This document shows, piece after piece, positions 35,375-45,387 of a stretch of DNA of 64,000 nucleotides (position 1 is the stretch's first letter; the number at the start of each line of letters is the position of its first letter). A program made the translations under genes and the position numbers. Source of the stretch: Streptomyces sp. CA-210063 (lineage in GTDB: Bacteria > Actinomycetota > Actinomycetes > Streptomycetales > Streptomycetaceae); assembly GCF_024612015.1 (NCBI RefSeq), contig NZ_CP102512.1, forward strand, positions 2,914,001 to 2,978,000. The letters are read 5' to 3'. The notes under the pieces are model-generated. The model saw only the letters and a program-made list of their open reading frames with translations. It searched no databases and was not told the origin of the DNA.

Positions 35375-37714
35375 TCAGCTGAGAATCAGCTCACACAGAT
35401 GGGTGGCGCAGGCCGTGCCGGCAGCCACCCGGACCCGCAGCCGGTCGCCCGTGCCCTGAAGCACCTCGACCGACTCGTCCGCCCGGACCACCGCGCGGAC
35501 CGGTCCGCGCCACGTGATCTCGATCGGCTCGCCGGTGCGCGGCGGTTCGCTCACGCAGAGGGTAGCGGTCCGGCCCCGGCGGCGTACCAGCACGCTCGCC
35601 CCGGCGGAGGCGGTCAGCGGGCCCGCCGTGCCGGCCTGCCAGAAGTTGGCGGCCGTCAGGCCGAGCGAGGGGACATGGACCGCCTGGCACGTACTGTCGT
35701 TGGCGAGGATCGACAACCAGCGCCGGTCGGCGGCACGGACCGCGACGGCGTGGCGGGATGCCCCGGGCATGAGCAGATAGACGTAGGTGGCGTTCACCGG
35801 ATCGGTGCCGTGGTCCAGCCAGAGGGTCTGCCAGCGCCGGGTGCGGCGTTCGGCCGTGCTGGTGGTGTTGATGTCGGACCAGGCGCCGGTGCGGTCCTCG
35901 CGGAGGGTGCGCGGGGTGCCGCCCGGCGGGTCCGGGAAGACCCAGCCGCCATGGCCTTCCAGGTGAGCCCAGCGCCGACCGTGTACGAGGGCCTGGGGTG
36001 CCGTGTCGTCGCGCTCCCCCAGATTGCGGTTGTCGACCACCGTCTCCACCGGCACCCCGTCCGAACAGCTGATCCCCGCGCCCAGGCAGACGACGGCGTC
36101 CGCGACGCAGAACCACGACTTGTGGGCCTGGAGGGTGGAGCCGAGCCCCTTGAGGTGCTGGCCGATCGCCGCGTACTCGCCGTCCGTGGTCCCGCCGACC
36201 CACCGTACGGCGGGCTTCGGCGCACCCCGTTCGCCGCCTTCCCGGTCGGCGAGCCGCTTGGTGGAGACGGTCGTGCCGGGGAGCCGGTACCAGTCGACGG
36301 TCGGCCAGAACCAGTTGGTGTACTGGTCGCCGTGCCCGTCGGCCCACCACAGGGTCGTCCCGGCGCCGGTGTGCCAGCCGCGCGGGTTCTCGCCGTTGCC
36401 GCACTCGTAGTACGCGATGCGGTCGGAGGCCATGGCGATGTTCACCACGAAGCCCGGGCGGCGGTGGACGGCCCGGTCCATGGCGGCGAAGAGGCGGTGG
36501 CCGACGGGTTCCGGCGCGGCGGCGACCGGGGAGGCGGCGACGGCGTGCAGCCGGGCCAGGTCCGCCACGCCGAACTGGGCCGCGGTGAGGATCGGCGTCA
36601 CCGTGTCGCGTTCGATCCATCCCTTGATCCGGCCGTACCACCGCTCGCGCTCGGCCGCGCCGGCGCCGAGCGCGAGCAGTGCGATCGCGGCGATGATCCC
36701 CTGCCCGTGGAAGTGGTCGCCGCGCAGGATGGGCCGGTCGTCGCCCTTCAGGTGACCCCGGCTGATGGCACGGCCGTTGACGCTGTCCATGACCAGCCCG
36801 TCGTGGATGAGCGGCGCGTACGCCCGCTCGACGCTGTCCAGGACGATCCGCCGGTTCGGGTCGGTGACCTCCCAACTCGACCCGGCCAGCAGCGCGAAGA
36901 GGCGCCCCAGCCCGTCGAGCATGACCTGCCCGTACGTCCCCGAGTACGCGACCCAGGTGTGCTGCACGAACGAGCCGTCGGCGTACAGCCCGTCCCCCTG
37001 GGTGACGTACGGGAAGACGGGCGAGAGGGCGTCGCGGGCGAGGGCGATCTTCTCGGGAGCGCGGCCGAGGACGCCGCGCAGGGCGACGGAGCGGCAGAGG
37101 TCGACGCGGTTGGCGCCGGTGGAGGTACCGGTGTACTCGCGGAGCGTCGAGTCGGGGACGAAGTGGTCGATCGCCGCGCAGGCGTCGGCCCGCTGAGCGG
37201 GCGTCAACGCGTCGTACAGGGCGGCGACGATGTCCGTCAGGAGGCGGGGGCTGCCGATCTGCCACTCCCACCAGTTGCCGTAGCGGGTGGTGGAGGGGTG
37301 GTAGACCGTCGCGGAGAGGTGGTCGAGGCCGCGCAGGAGGTCCGCGAGGAGGGCGGCGTCGCCCGTCGAGCCGGTGCCCGGCTGCGTGTACGCCTGGGCC
37401 ATCGTCCAGAGCCGGCTGTAGCTCTGGGTGATCCCGGCGGGCGGGTCGAAGGGATGGCCCGGCCAGAGGGAGCCGGCGGTGGGCGCCATCGCGGCCCGGA
37501 ACGCGCGGGCGAGGTCCCCGGTCTCGCGGAGGCGGCTCGCGTAGGGCTCGGCGGCGGGGTCGTAGCCGGCGCCGAGCGCGATGGTCAGCCAGCGCCGGCG
37601 GAGGGTGTCGTACTCGTCGTCGGCGGCGTACGCGGTGGGGGCGGTCGCCGCCAGGGTCGCGGCGAGTGTCGCAGTACGGAGCAGGAACGTACGGCGGGTC
37701 GAGGTCATGCTCAT
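35375..37714 (-). CDS. Polysaccharide lyase family 8 (hyaluronate/chondroitin/xanthan lyase-like), Tat-exported
   Basis: 779 residues. A Tat signal (TSTRRTFLLRTATLAATLAA, cleavage after AYA near residue 31) predicts export folded. The N-terminal alpha/alpha barrel carries NWWEWQIGSPR (catalytic Asn), QHTWVAYSGTYGQ (catalytic His and Tyr) and NGRAISRG (Arg). Then come the PL8 beta-sandwich blocks YECGNGENPRGWHTGAGTTLW and SWFCVADAVVCLGAGIS. Cleaves uronate-containing polysaccharides by beta-elimination. ATG 37714 is preferred; a second ATG two codons on is possible. It stands alone, consistent with nutrient scavenging. Confidence 0.92.
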   Translation of the reverse strand: MSMTSTRRTFLLRTATLAATLAATAPTAYAADDEYDTLRRRWLTIALGAGYDPAAEPYASRLRETGDLARAFRAAMAPTAGSLWPGHPFDPPAGITQSYSRLWTMAQAYTQPGTGSTGDAALLADLLRGLDHLSATVYHPSTTRYGNWWEWQIGSPRLLTDIVAALYDALTPAQRADACAAIDHFVPDSTLREYTGTSTGANRVDLCRSVALRGVLGRAPEKIALARDALSPVFPYVTQGDGLYADGSFVQHTWVAYSGTYGQVMLDGLGRLFALLAGSSWEVTDPNRRIVLDSVERAYAPLIHDGLVMDSVNGRAISRGHLKGDDRPILRGDHFHGQGIIAAIALLALGAGAAERERWYGRIKGWIERDTVTPILTAAQFGVADLARLHAVAASPVAAAPEPVGHRLFAAMDRAVHRRPGFVVNIAMASDRIAYYECGNGENPRGWHTGAGTTLWWADGHGDQYTNWFWPTVDWYRLPGTTVSTKRLADREGGERGAPKPAVRWVGGTTDGEYAAIGQHLKGLGSTLQAHKSWFCVADAVVCLGAGISCSDGVPVETVVDNRNLGERDDTAPQALVHGRRWAHLEGHGGWVFPDPPGGTPRTLREDRTGAWSDINTTSTAERRTRRWQTLWLDHGTDPVNATYVYLLMPGASRHAVAVRAADRRWLSILANDSTCQAVHVPSLGLTAANFWQAGTAGPLTASAGASVLVRRRGRTATLCVSEPPRTGEPIEITWRGPVRAVVRADESVEVLQGTGDRLRVRVAAGTACATHLCELILS

Positions 37715-37778
37715 GCCGTCTACCACCAGGATGCGGGGATATCAACAACGAGTGACGACACCACCACGAAAACGATAA

Positions 37779-37839
37779 GGTTGAAACTTGAACGGAATAG
37801 GTCTACGGTGGGCCGTGTCAGTTCGTTGAAGATTGAACG
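37779..37839 (+). promoter_or_regulatory. yceI-type gene promoter with two direct-repeat boxes
   Basis: -35 TTGAAA (37781-37786) and -10 TACGGT (37804-37809) are 17 bp apart. Two boxes of form GTTGAANNTTGAACG (37780-37794 and 37825-37839) cover the -35 and the region just after the expected start, 45 bp apart on the same face. This is a plausible repressor site (MarR-like); no regulator gene is adjacent. Confidence 0.6.
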
Positions 37840-37860
37840 ACATCATCCAAGGAGCACGTC

Positions 37861-38481
37861 ATGGGCATCTTCGGCCGCAGCAACCCCACCACCGAGACCG
37901 CCACCGCCTCGGCGGCCGGCTCCGCGGTGAACCCCGAGCTCGCCGCGTTGACCGGCGACTACACGATCGACGCGTCCCACACCACGATCGGCTTCGTCGC
38001 CCGCCACGCCATGGTCACCAACGTCAAGGGCGGCTTCCTCGACTTCTCCGGCAGCCTGCACCTGGACGGCTCGGACCCCTCGCGGTCCACCGCTTCCATC
38101 GACGTCAAGATGGAGAGCATCGACACCGGCAACGCCGACCGTGACGGCCATCTGAAGAGCGCGGACTTCTTCAAGACGGAGGAGTTCCCGACGATGACCT
38201 TCCGCTCGACCAAGGCTGAGGCCCTGGGCGGCGACGACTACCGCATCACCGGTGACCTCTCCATCCTCGGCACGACCAAGCCGCTCACCATCGACCTGGA
38301 GTTCAACGGCACCGCCAAGGACCCGTTCGGCAACGAGCGCGTCGGCTTCGAGGGCAAGGCGGAGATCCTGCGCTCCGAGTGGGGCCTGACGTGGAACGCG
38401 GCGCTGGAGACCGGTGGCGTCCTGGTCTCGGACAAGATCAAGCTGAGCTTCGACATCTCGGCGATCCGGAACGCGGGTTGA
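37861..38481 (+). CDS. YceI-family lipid-binding protein
   Basis: 206 residues. The lipocalin-like YceI fold shows LTGDYTIDASHTTIGFVARHAMVTNVKGGF (split here by family blocks), GHLKSADFFKTEEFPTMTF, GDLSILGTTKPLTIDLEF and WGLTWNAALETGGVLVSDK. Family members bind isoprenoid or amide lipids. No signal peptide is evident; the first ~30 residues are Ala/Thr-rich, so it is likely cytoplasmic, as in other actinobacteria. AAGGAG precedes the ATG. Confidence 0.92.
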   Translation: MGIFGRSNPTTETATASAAGSAVNPELAALTGDYTIDASHTTIGFVARHAMVTNVKGGFLDFSGSLHLDGSDPSRSTASIDVKMESIDTGNADRDGHLKSADFFKTEEFPTMTFRSTKAEALGGDDYRITGDLSILGTTKPLTIDLEFNGTAKDPFGNERVGFEGKAEILRSEWGLTWNAALETGGVLVSDKIKLSFDISAIRNAG

Positions 38482-38498
38482 TTCCTCCGGTCGGCCAC

Positions 38499-38519
38499 GG
38501 CCCGCGCGCGACGCGGGCC
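38499..38519 (+). terminator. Hairpin after the yceI-type gene
   Basis: GGCCCGCG, CGCGA, CGCGGGCC stem-loop 18 bp after the stop, followed by a second GC-rich inverted repeat (GCCGGCCG...CGGCCGGC). No U tract. Confidence 0.5.
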
Positions 38520-38589
38520 GAGCCGCCGGCCGGTACGGCCGGCTGAATCGGTCTGTACGGCTGGTGGGAACGGCCACGGTCGCATGCGA

Positions 38590-39183
38590 TCACGGTGATC
38601 GATGGCTCGGCTGGTCGTCCGTCTCCAACTTGGCCAAGGCCGCCTTGAGCCGTGCGGCTCGCGTCTGTGGCGTCCGGGCCTTCAGCAGCCCCAGGATGAC
38701 GAGGTACCGGTCCGTCTTCCCGAGCCGCTCGATGCTTCGCCGGGCGCGAGGGCTGTGTTCGAGGGCCGTCGCCAAATCCTCCGGCACGGTGGCCTCCCGC
38801 TGCGACTCGTACGCCGCAGCCCACCGCCCGTCCGCCTTGGCAGCCGCGACCTCGGCGAGCCCTCCGGCCCGCATCCGCCCGGTGGCGCTCAGCTCCTCCA
38901 CCCGCCGCACATTCACCATCGACCAGTCGCTGCCCGGCCTGCGCGGGGTGATCCTCTGCAGGAAGTACGTCTCGTCGAGTCGCCTCCGATTGCCGGTGAT
39001 CCAGCCGTGGCAGAGGGCGACGTCGTTGACGTCACCGGCGCTGACCGAACGCACTCCGGATCCCTTCTTGCCGACCTTCACCCAGAGGCCGGGGTGTGGG
39101 CCGGGGCGTGCGGCGAGCCAGGCGTCGAGATGGTCGGCGTCTCGGAAGGCTCGGGTCTCGGTGCCGTCCTCGGGAGTGCTCAT
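38590..39183 (-). CDS. YdeI/OmpD-associated family protein
   Basis: 197 residues. Family blocks GLWVKVGKKGSGVRSVSAGDV, ALCHGWITGNRRRLDETYFLQRITPRR and SDWSMVNVRRVEEL identify the YdeI (DUF1801-related) family with a bacteriocin-protection/OmpD-associated annotation. The C-terminal helix carries a TPQTRAARLKAALAKL motif. The molecular role is unknown. It is tandem with the APH-type kinase 37 bp upstream on the same strand. Confidence 0.85.
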   Translation of the reverse strand: MSTPEDGTETRAFRDADHLDAWLAARPGPHPGLWVKVGKKGSGVRSVSAGDVNDVALCHGWITGNRRRLDETYFLQRITPRRPGSDWSMVNVRRVEELSATGRMRAGGLAEVAAAKADGRWAAAYESQREATVPEDLATALEHSPRARRSIERLGKTDRYLVILGLLKARTPQTRAARLKAALAKLETDDQPSHRSP

Positions 39184-39220
39184 GGGGACACCGTAAGCAG
39201 GAAGTAGGACAGTCTCAGTC

Positions 39221-40093
39221 CTATATGACCGGGTCCTCCAACACCTTGACCAGCACCCGGCTCTGGGTACCGTCGGGGTCAGGGCTGGACAGACCCGCCA
39301 TGCTCACCAGCGCCTTCCAGAGCGCCCATCCGCGCGCTCGCCGCCAGGCGTCCTCGGGCAGACCGACCGCCTCCCGAAACACCTTCCGTTCCTCGCCGAC
39401 GAAGTGGTTCCAGGCGATGACGAGGTCGCAGGCGGGGTCGCCGACGCCGGACGAGCCGAAGTCGATGACGGCGGAGAGTGCTCCGCCGGTGGCGAGGAGA
39501 TTGCCGACCGAGACGTCACCGTGGAACCACGTGGGTGGCAGTGGCCAGGCAGACGTCAGCGCGCTCGCCCAGATTTCCCGGCACGCACCGACATCGACGA
39601 CATCCTTCAGTCTGTCGAGGGCGCCCTCGACCTCATCGCCGTAGACGCTGGGGTGGCAGCCACGAAAGTACGAGTGCCGCCCGGCGGCCGGGCCCTGGTG
39701 GGCCGGAGCCTCGCGCAGTTCGGTCAGGAAGTCGCCGAGATCGCGGGCCAGTTGGGTCCGGTCGATGTCCGTCGAGGCCTCGACCGTGTCCCCCGGAAGC
39801 CATCTCCGCACCGACCACGGGAACGGATAGCCCGCCGCCGGACGCCCGACAGCGACCGGTTCCGGTACGGGCAACGACAGTTGTTCGGCCAGGTGGGGCA
39901 GACACCGGTCCTCCTTCGCCACGGCGGCCACGTAGCCCTCCGCGCTCGGGAGACGCACGGTCAGCTGCTCGCCGAGCCGGAAGGTGCGGTTGTCCCAGCC
40001 CTGGCGGTCGACGGGACTGACCGGGAGGTCGCTCCACTCCGGGAACTGGTCGGAGACCAGGGTGCGTACGAGTTCGGCGGTGATGTCGATCAC
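39221..40093 (-). CDS. Aminoglycoside phosphotransferase-fold kinase
   Basis: 290 residues. Brenner motif FHGDVSVGNLL with catalytic D193 and N198, and metal motif VIDFGSSGVGDPACDL with D211. The N-lobe has WDNRTFRLGEQLTVRLPS and LPVPEPVAVG. These proteins phosphorylate aminoglycosides, macrolides, choline or unknown small molecules; this subgroup (MPH/APH-like) is common in Streptomyces and resistance cannot be assumed. Tandem with the YdeI gene downstream. Confidence 0.85.
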   Translation of the reverse strand: MIDITAELVRTLVSDQFPEWSDLPVSPVDRQGWDNRTFRLGEQLTVRLPSAEGYVAAVAKEDRCLPHLAEQLSLPVPEPVAVGRPAAGYPFPWSVRRWLPGDTVEASTDIDRTQLARDLGDFLTELREAPAHQGPAAGRHSYFRGCHPSVYGDEVEGALDRLKDVVDVGACREIWASALTSAWPLPPTWFHGDVSVGNLLATGGALSAVIDFGSSGVGDPACDLVIAWNHFVGEERKVFREAVGLPEDAWRRARGWALWKALVSMAGLSSPDPDGTQSRVLVKVLEDPVI

Positions 40094-40189
40094 CGGGTCA
40101 GTCTGCGGGCTCTGCCTGCGGCTGCGAAAGCGCTTTTCTCCAGGCCGGGTTGAGGGATTACGACGGCAGAATGCGCCCTCGCCCTCCCC

Positions 40190-41674
40190 TCACTCTCCTT
40201 CGTACAACCGCGCGAGATCCACCAGGACCGCATCCCCCTGCTTTTCCACGGCCCGCAGCTCTTCCGTGAATCCTGCTCCGCTGTAACAGGCCAGCCGCGC
40301 AGCCGACGTGTCGACCCCTCGGTCCGCGAGCAGGGCCTTGGCGTGGCGCAGCCGTTCCAAATGGCCGATGCCCATGACCTGGTCCCACTTGGCCTCACCC
40401 AGGGAGAGTAGAACCCCGTTGTCCTGGCCCACCGCGCCCCGTACGACCACGTCGATCTCATGACTGCTGTGCGCCGCCGGGTCCGGGACCGTGCCGTACG
40501 AGACGTCGATCGGCATACCGCCGAACGTGTCCGGCGCAGCGAAATGGGTCACCCACTCGCGGCAGATCTGCTCGAAGTGCGGTCCTACGACGGCGGAGAG
40601 GAAGCGAGCACGTGAGGTCTCCCAGACGTGTTCCGCCATGCCTCGGTCCAGGAGGGGGAGTTTGGGCCGGGAGATGGCGTGGTCGAAGGCGATCAGCGGT
40701 TCACCCACGCGATACACGCTCCGGTTCCTACGGAAGGCGTCCGTCTCCCGGCGTACGAGTCCGCAGTCCTGGAGGACGGTGAGGGGATGGGTGATGTCGC
40801 TGGTCGGACGCTCCAGACACCCGGCGATCCGTCCCGCCGTCGCGTTTCCCGAGGCCAGGGCCGCGAGGACGGAGTGGTACAGGGCCCGGTCCCGCAGATC
40901 GGATTCGTCCGCGAGGAGGTAACGGGCCTCGCGGTACAGCGGCGAGCGCGGGGACAGGGCCGTACGGCAGACCCAGGCGTCGAAGTCCGGAAGGTCGGCG
41001 GGGACGTCGTCGCGTACGAACTCCCGGCGGTACGCGGGAGTTCCGCCGACCACACTGTGTACGAGCAGGGCGAGCCGTGGGTCGTCGATGCCCCAGAAGG
41101 CGGCAGCCTGCCGGAAGTCCAACGGCCGGACGACGAGTTCGAGACCGGCGCGCCCGCGAAGCGGTGACGTTCCGCTGAGCAGCTTGCCCATGAAGGAGAG
41201 CGAGCTGCCGCAGAGGAGAAGGCGGGTGCGGGACTGGAGCCGTTCCGGGCGCCTGGGACCGTACGCGACCTGGACGATGGAGGGCAGGGACGGGGTCGCC
41301 CTGGCCAGGTACGGGAACTCGTCGATGACGACGGGGAGCGGGCCGTCCTTGCCCAGCGCGAGCAACGCGTCGATGGCCTGCTCCCAGCGATCGAAGCGCA
41401 TCGGAGCGATGCTTCCGCTGTGCTGGCCCAGCTCCTCGCCGAAGCGACGCAACGACTCGGCTTCCGTCGCCTCGTACGCGCAGAAGTAGAAGCCGCCGGC
41501 TGCTCTGGCGAGGGAGTCGAGGAGGAAGGACTTGCCTTGCCGTCGCCGCCCGGAGACGACGGCCATGGTCGCTTCCGGGCCGTCGTCGGTCGCGAATGCG
41601 GTCAGCTCGCTCCATTCCCAGTTTCGGTCGAACATGTCGGAGGGTTTCGGCAGGTGAGTGCGGGAACGGATCAC
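40190..41674 (-). CDS. Archaeal-type ATPase with nuclease-like C-terminus (ATPase_2/DUF234)
   Basis: 494 residues. The Walker A is SGRRRQGKS (41-49), Walker B is LPVVIDEFPYLA (D118/E119), and arginine-rich sensor regions follow. Then comes a winged-helix (GNATAGRIAGCLERPTSDITHPL). A C-terminal DUF234 domain has a PD-(D/E)xK-like pattern, EIDVVV then LLSLGEAKW. STAND ATPases of this type occur in archaea and bacteria with unknown, possibly defensive, roles. GTG 41674 is chosen because GGTGGAG ends six bases upstream; an ATG 11 codons earlier lies inside a palindromic box. Confidence 0.8.
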   Translation of the reverse strand: MIRSRTHLPKPSDMFDRNWEWSELTAFATDDGPEATMAVVSGRRRQGKSFLLDSLARAAGGFYFCAYEATEAESLRRFGEELGQHSGSIAPMRFDRWEQAIDALLALGKDGPLPVVIDEFPYLARATPSLPSIVQVAYGPRRPERLQSRTRLLLCGSSLSFMGKLLSGTSPLRGRAGLELVVRPLDFRQAAAFWGIDDPRLALLVHSVVGGTPAYRREFVRDDVPADLPDFDAWVCRTALSPRSPLYREARYLLADESDLRDRALYHSVLAALASGNATAGRIAGCLERPTSDITHPLTVLQDCGLVRRETDAFRRNRSVYRVGEPLIAFDHAISRPKLPLLDRGMAEHVWETSRARFLSAVVGPHFEQICREWVTHFAAPDTFGGMPIDVSYGTVPDPAAHSSHEIDVVVRGAVGQDNGVLLSLGEAKWDQVMGIGHLERLRHAKALLADRGVDTSAARLACYSGAGFTEELRAVEKQGDAVLVDLARLYEGE

Positions 41675-41696
41675 GGATATCTCCACCCGATGGTTA

Positions 41697-41727
41697 GGGA
41701 AGTACATTTCCCGGAAGTATGTTTCCC
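41697..41727. promoter_or_regulatory. Tandem palindromic boxes upstream of the ATPase gene
   Basis: Two abutting near-palindromes, GGGAAGTACATTTCCC (41697-41712) and GGAAGTATGTTTCCC (41713-41727), lie just upstream of the ribosome site of the ATPase gene. Both have the form GGAAGTAnnTTTCC. Spacing of ~16 bp and symmetry suggest a dimeric regulator binding twice. Confidence 0.6.
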
Positions 41728-41850
41728 TTAACGACCGGCAGCATGACGGGTCACGGCCGGAGAATGGTCTTTCCCCCCTCTCCGTTCGCTGACGTCAGGT
41801 GTGGGTCAAGATGGTTCGAAGGCTTCTCAGGGAGGGGAAGGGGCAGCCTG

Positions 41851-42630
41851 GTGGGCGGCGGGGACTATTTCGACTTTCGGGGGAGCACCTTCCACGGACC
41901 GGTCACCGGCACAGCGGCCCCGCATGGCGCCATGGCCTCGACGGACGGGTTGTCAGCGCTGCCAGCGGCACCAGCCCTCTTCACTGGGAGGGATCCCGAG
42001 GCCGACGCGTTGCTGGGCGTACTCGATCCCCAAGTCGACGAGGGCGCACGGCGATTCGAAGAAGCCCTCGAGGCTCACCATCGCGCGCGTGATGTCTACG
42101 CCGAACTCGGCACGAGGCGCTTGAGGCCAAGGAGCACAGTCTGCGCGGCTACTTGGAGTTGGGTGACCAGCGACAGATTGCCACCGTCCGGACCACTGTA
42201 GGCATCACCTTGGATGAGATGGGGCGGCCCGAAGAAGCCCGTGCCGCCCTCGTGCAAGCGCTCACCGAGCACAGCGTGGCAGGCGACAGAGATGGGGCAG
42301 CCACGGCATTGAACAGTCTCGGACTCGCCCTGTTCGACCTCGGCCGTTACGACGAGTCCGCCACGGCTCTGACCCGTGCTCTTGGGCTCTCGGCCGAACT
42401 CGGAGACTGGTATCTCAGAGCGAAGGCGTGGAACAACCTGGGCCTGACCCTGCAAGGTCTCGGGCGGTTCGACGAGGCGGCCCGCGCCCACAGACGGGCA
42501 CGTGACTGGAACAGCTACCTATGCGATAGACACACAGAAGCGACAGCATGGCTCAACCTCGGAGGCGCACTTCTGCGCCTGAGCCGTCCCATGGAAGCCC
42601 TTGACGCTTTTCAACAGGCACTTGCCGCGC
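41851..42630 (+). pseudogene. NB-ARC/TPR regulator remnant, frameshifted and internally deleted
   Basis: From GTG 41851 the frame reads GGGDYFDFRGSTFHGPVTG and LPAAPALFTGRDPEADALL. This is the N-terminus of large Streptomyces NTPase-TPR proteins, which then have an NB-ARC domain of several hundred residues. Here it passes at once into TPR sequence (RRFEEALEAHHRARDVYAELG), so the NTPase domain is gone. Near 42108 the frame shifts and TPR coding continues in another frame (ALEAKEHSLRGYLELGDQRQ, AATALNSLGLALFDLGRYDESA, RAKAWNNLGLTLQGLGRFDEA). It stops being TPR-like at ~42630, where a DUF397 segment begins in yet another frame. Not functional as a sensor ATPase. Confidence 0.75.
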
Positions 42631-42813
42631 GAGATCTCGGACGAACTGGCGTGGTTCAAGTCGAGCTACAGCAGCAACGAAGGCGGCAACTGCGTCGAGG
42701 TCGCCACCACCCCCTCCACCGTCCACATCCGCGACTCCAAGATCCCCACGGGCAACGTCCTCACCGTCTCCCCCAGCACCTGGAGCGTCTTCCTTGAGCG
42801 CGTCACCGGCTGA
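42631..42813 (+). pseudogene. DUF397 protein fragment
   Basis: ELAWFKSSYSSNEGGNCVEV, HIRDSKIPTG and LTVSPSTWSVFLERVTG match the full DUF397 domain, small proteins usually paired with XRE regulators in Streptomyces. The normal N-terminal codons and ribosome site are missing because the sequence fuses to the TPR remnant. A TTG at 42601 would give an open frame, so weak expression is possible. No partner XRE gene is present, implying a deletion that joined two loci. Confidence 0.65.
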
Positions 42814-42916
42814 GTGGATGACCGTCGCTTGACCGCGTGACCGGGGCGGGTGTGGCTGAATCGCACCCCTTGTGTGAAGGGTTGCGGCGTTCCCATAATC
42901 CTGCAACAGAAATTGA

Positions 42917-43813
<897 letters not shown>

Positions 43814-43844
43814 CCAGCACGCCCGCATCACTTCGTACGACGTC

Positions 43845-43878
43845 CACGGGCCCGGCGCCGCCCAGCGCCGGGCCCGTG
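43845..43878. terminator. Bidirectional terminator between sprT and the membrane-protein gene
   Basis: CACGGGCCCGGCGC (43845-43858), CGCCCA, GCGCCGGGCCCGTG (43865-43878). Perfect 14-bp stem between convergent genes. Confidence 0.75.
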
Positions 43879-43902
43879 CGCATACCCGCGTCCACGCCGT
43901 TC

Positions 43903-45285
43903 TCAGAAGCCGCCGAAGTCCCCGCCGCCCCCGAAGTCGCCTCCGCCGCCGTAGTCGCCGCCTCCGAAGCCGCCGCTGAAGTCGTCCGTGTTGAAGTCGG
44001 CGCCGGAGACGTCGCCGCCCTCGTAGCCGGAGGCCGCGCCGAAGTCGCCGTAGCCGGAGCCGTACATGGCCGCGTAGGAGGGGGTGGCCATCATGCTGCC
44101 GAGCATGGTGCCGACGAGGAGGCCGGGGAGGAGGCCGCCGCCGTAGTAGCCGCCTGCCCAGGGGCCGTAGGCCGGGCCGGCGTCCCAGTAGGGGCGACGC
44201 CCACCGGACGCTGTCTCCACCTCGCGGATCATGGGGTCCTGGCCGTCGGCGAGGCGGGCCTGGTCCGCCGCGCAGACCGGGACCTCTCGTGCGGCGCCGG
44301 CGCCCGGGGTCCAGGGGACGTCCGTGACGGAGGGGCCGTGGCGGGGGTCGAAGAAGCAGGGGGCGCGGCGTTCGGGGAGCGGGCGGCGCTCCCTGCGGGC
44401 GGCGAGCTGGGTGAGGGAGAAGCGGCCGTCCTCCAGGGTCTGGGTGACCGCGCGGACCTCCTCGGGGCGGGTGGCCGCCACCATGAGGGACTTGGCCTTC
44501 TCGTAGGCGTCCAGGGCCCGCTCGTAGTCGGCGCGCATGGCGTCGTCCGCGCCCGCCTCCGCGGGGTGGAAGTCCAGGCGGTCCAGTTCCTCGCCGAACG
44601 CGGTGATGTCCTCGTCCACCACCACCGCGAGCCTGGCCAGCGCCTCGCGGCGTTCCTCCTCCTTCTTGCGCCGGCTGCGGCGGACCATCGTGTACGCGCC
44701 CACGCCGCCCGCCACGACGACCGCGCCCGCCGCCGCCAGGGCACCCGCGTCCACGCCCTCGTCGTCGCCGCCGCCGCTCCAGCTCGACGGGGCCGTGCCG
44801 CCGGGGTTGCTGCGCAGGGCGTCGTCCACGAAGTCGTTGAGCTGGGCCTTCGGGTCGCCGGCGCCCTGGGCCGCCGAGACCAGGTTCGCCACGGCCTGGT
44901 TGCTCAGAACACTGCTGTCGGCCTGGGCGTCGAAGCGGTCACCGAGGCGGATGGCGTAGAGGCCGGTCACACCCGTCTCGGTGCGGAGGTTGCGGAAGAG
45001 GTTCTCGGTCGGCTGGTCGGCCGGGAGGACCGCGACGAAGATCGGCTCGTCCGCGTCCTCGATCTTGTCGGCGAGCGCCTCGGCGTCCGACGAGGGGAGC
45101 AGGTCGGAGGCGGCCGGGTCGACGTAGACGGGGCTCTCGCGCAGGGCCGCGGCCACCGTCGACAGGTCGGTGGCCGCGTGGGCGCTCGACGCACCGACGG
45201 ACAGCACCGCCAGAGCCGCCAGTACCATCGCGGCGAGCGGCACTGTCAGGAGGCTCAGCAGACGTCGAAGCGGTGCGCCCTTCAT
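43903..45285 (-). CDS. Secreted/membrane-anchored protein with Gly/Tyr/Phe-rich tail
   Basis: 460 residues. A signal peptide (~1-38, ending SSAHA) is followed by a ~130-residue extracytoplasmic domain (PVYVDPAASDLLPSSDAEAL, PIFVAVLPADQPTENLF), then a TM at ~178-200 (ALAAAGAVVVAGGVGAYTMV). A basic cytoplasmic coiled region (RRSRRKKEEERREALARL) comes next. The C-terminus is a low-complexity tail ending in FGGGDYGGGGDFGGGG units. The extracytoplasmic part resembles TPM-type phosphatase-like domains but has no clear catalytic signature. Conserved in Streptomyces; function unknown. Confidence 0.8.
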   Translation of the reverse strand: MKGAPLRRLLSLLTVPLAAMVLAALAVLSVGASSAHAATDLSTVAAALRESPVYVDPAASDLLPSSDAEALADKIEDADEPIFVAVLPADQPTENLFRNLRTETGVTGLYAIRLGDRFDAQADSSVLSNQAVANLVSAAQGAGDPKAQLNDFVDDALRSNPGGTAPSSWSGGGDDEGVDAGALAAAGAVVVAGGVGAYTMVRRSRRKKEEERREALARLAVVVDEDITAFGEELDRLDFHPAEAGADDAMRADYERALDAYEKAKSLMVAATRPEEVRAVTQTLEDGRFSLTQLAARRERRPLPERRAPCFFDPRHGPSVTDVPWTPGAGAAREVPVCAADQARLADGQDPMIREVETASGGRRPYWDAGPAYGPWAGGYYGGGLLPGLLVGTMLGSMMATPSYAAMYGSGYGDFGAASGYEGGDVSGADFNTDDFSGGFGGGDYGGGGDFGGGGDFGGF

Positions 45286-45387
45286 ACCTTCGAAGCTACC
45301 TCTATCGACACGAAAACGGACGATTCGGACGGCGGGGAACCGAAAAACCGGGGATTCGGCTCCCCACCGACGCTGACCGGACGGCCG

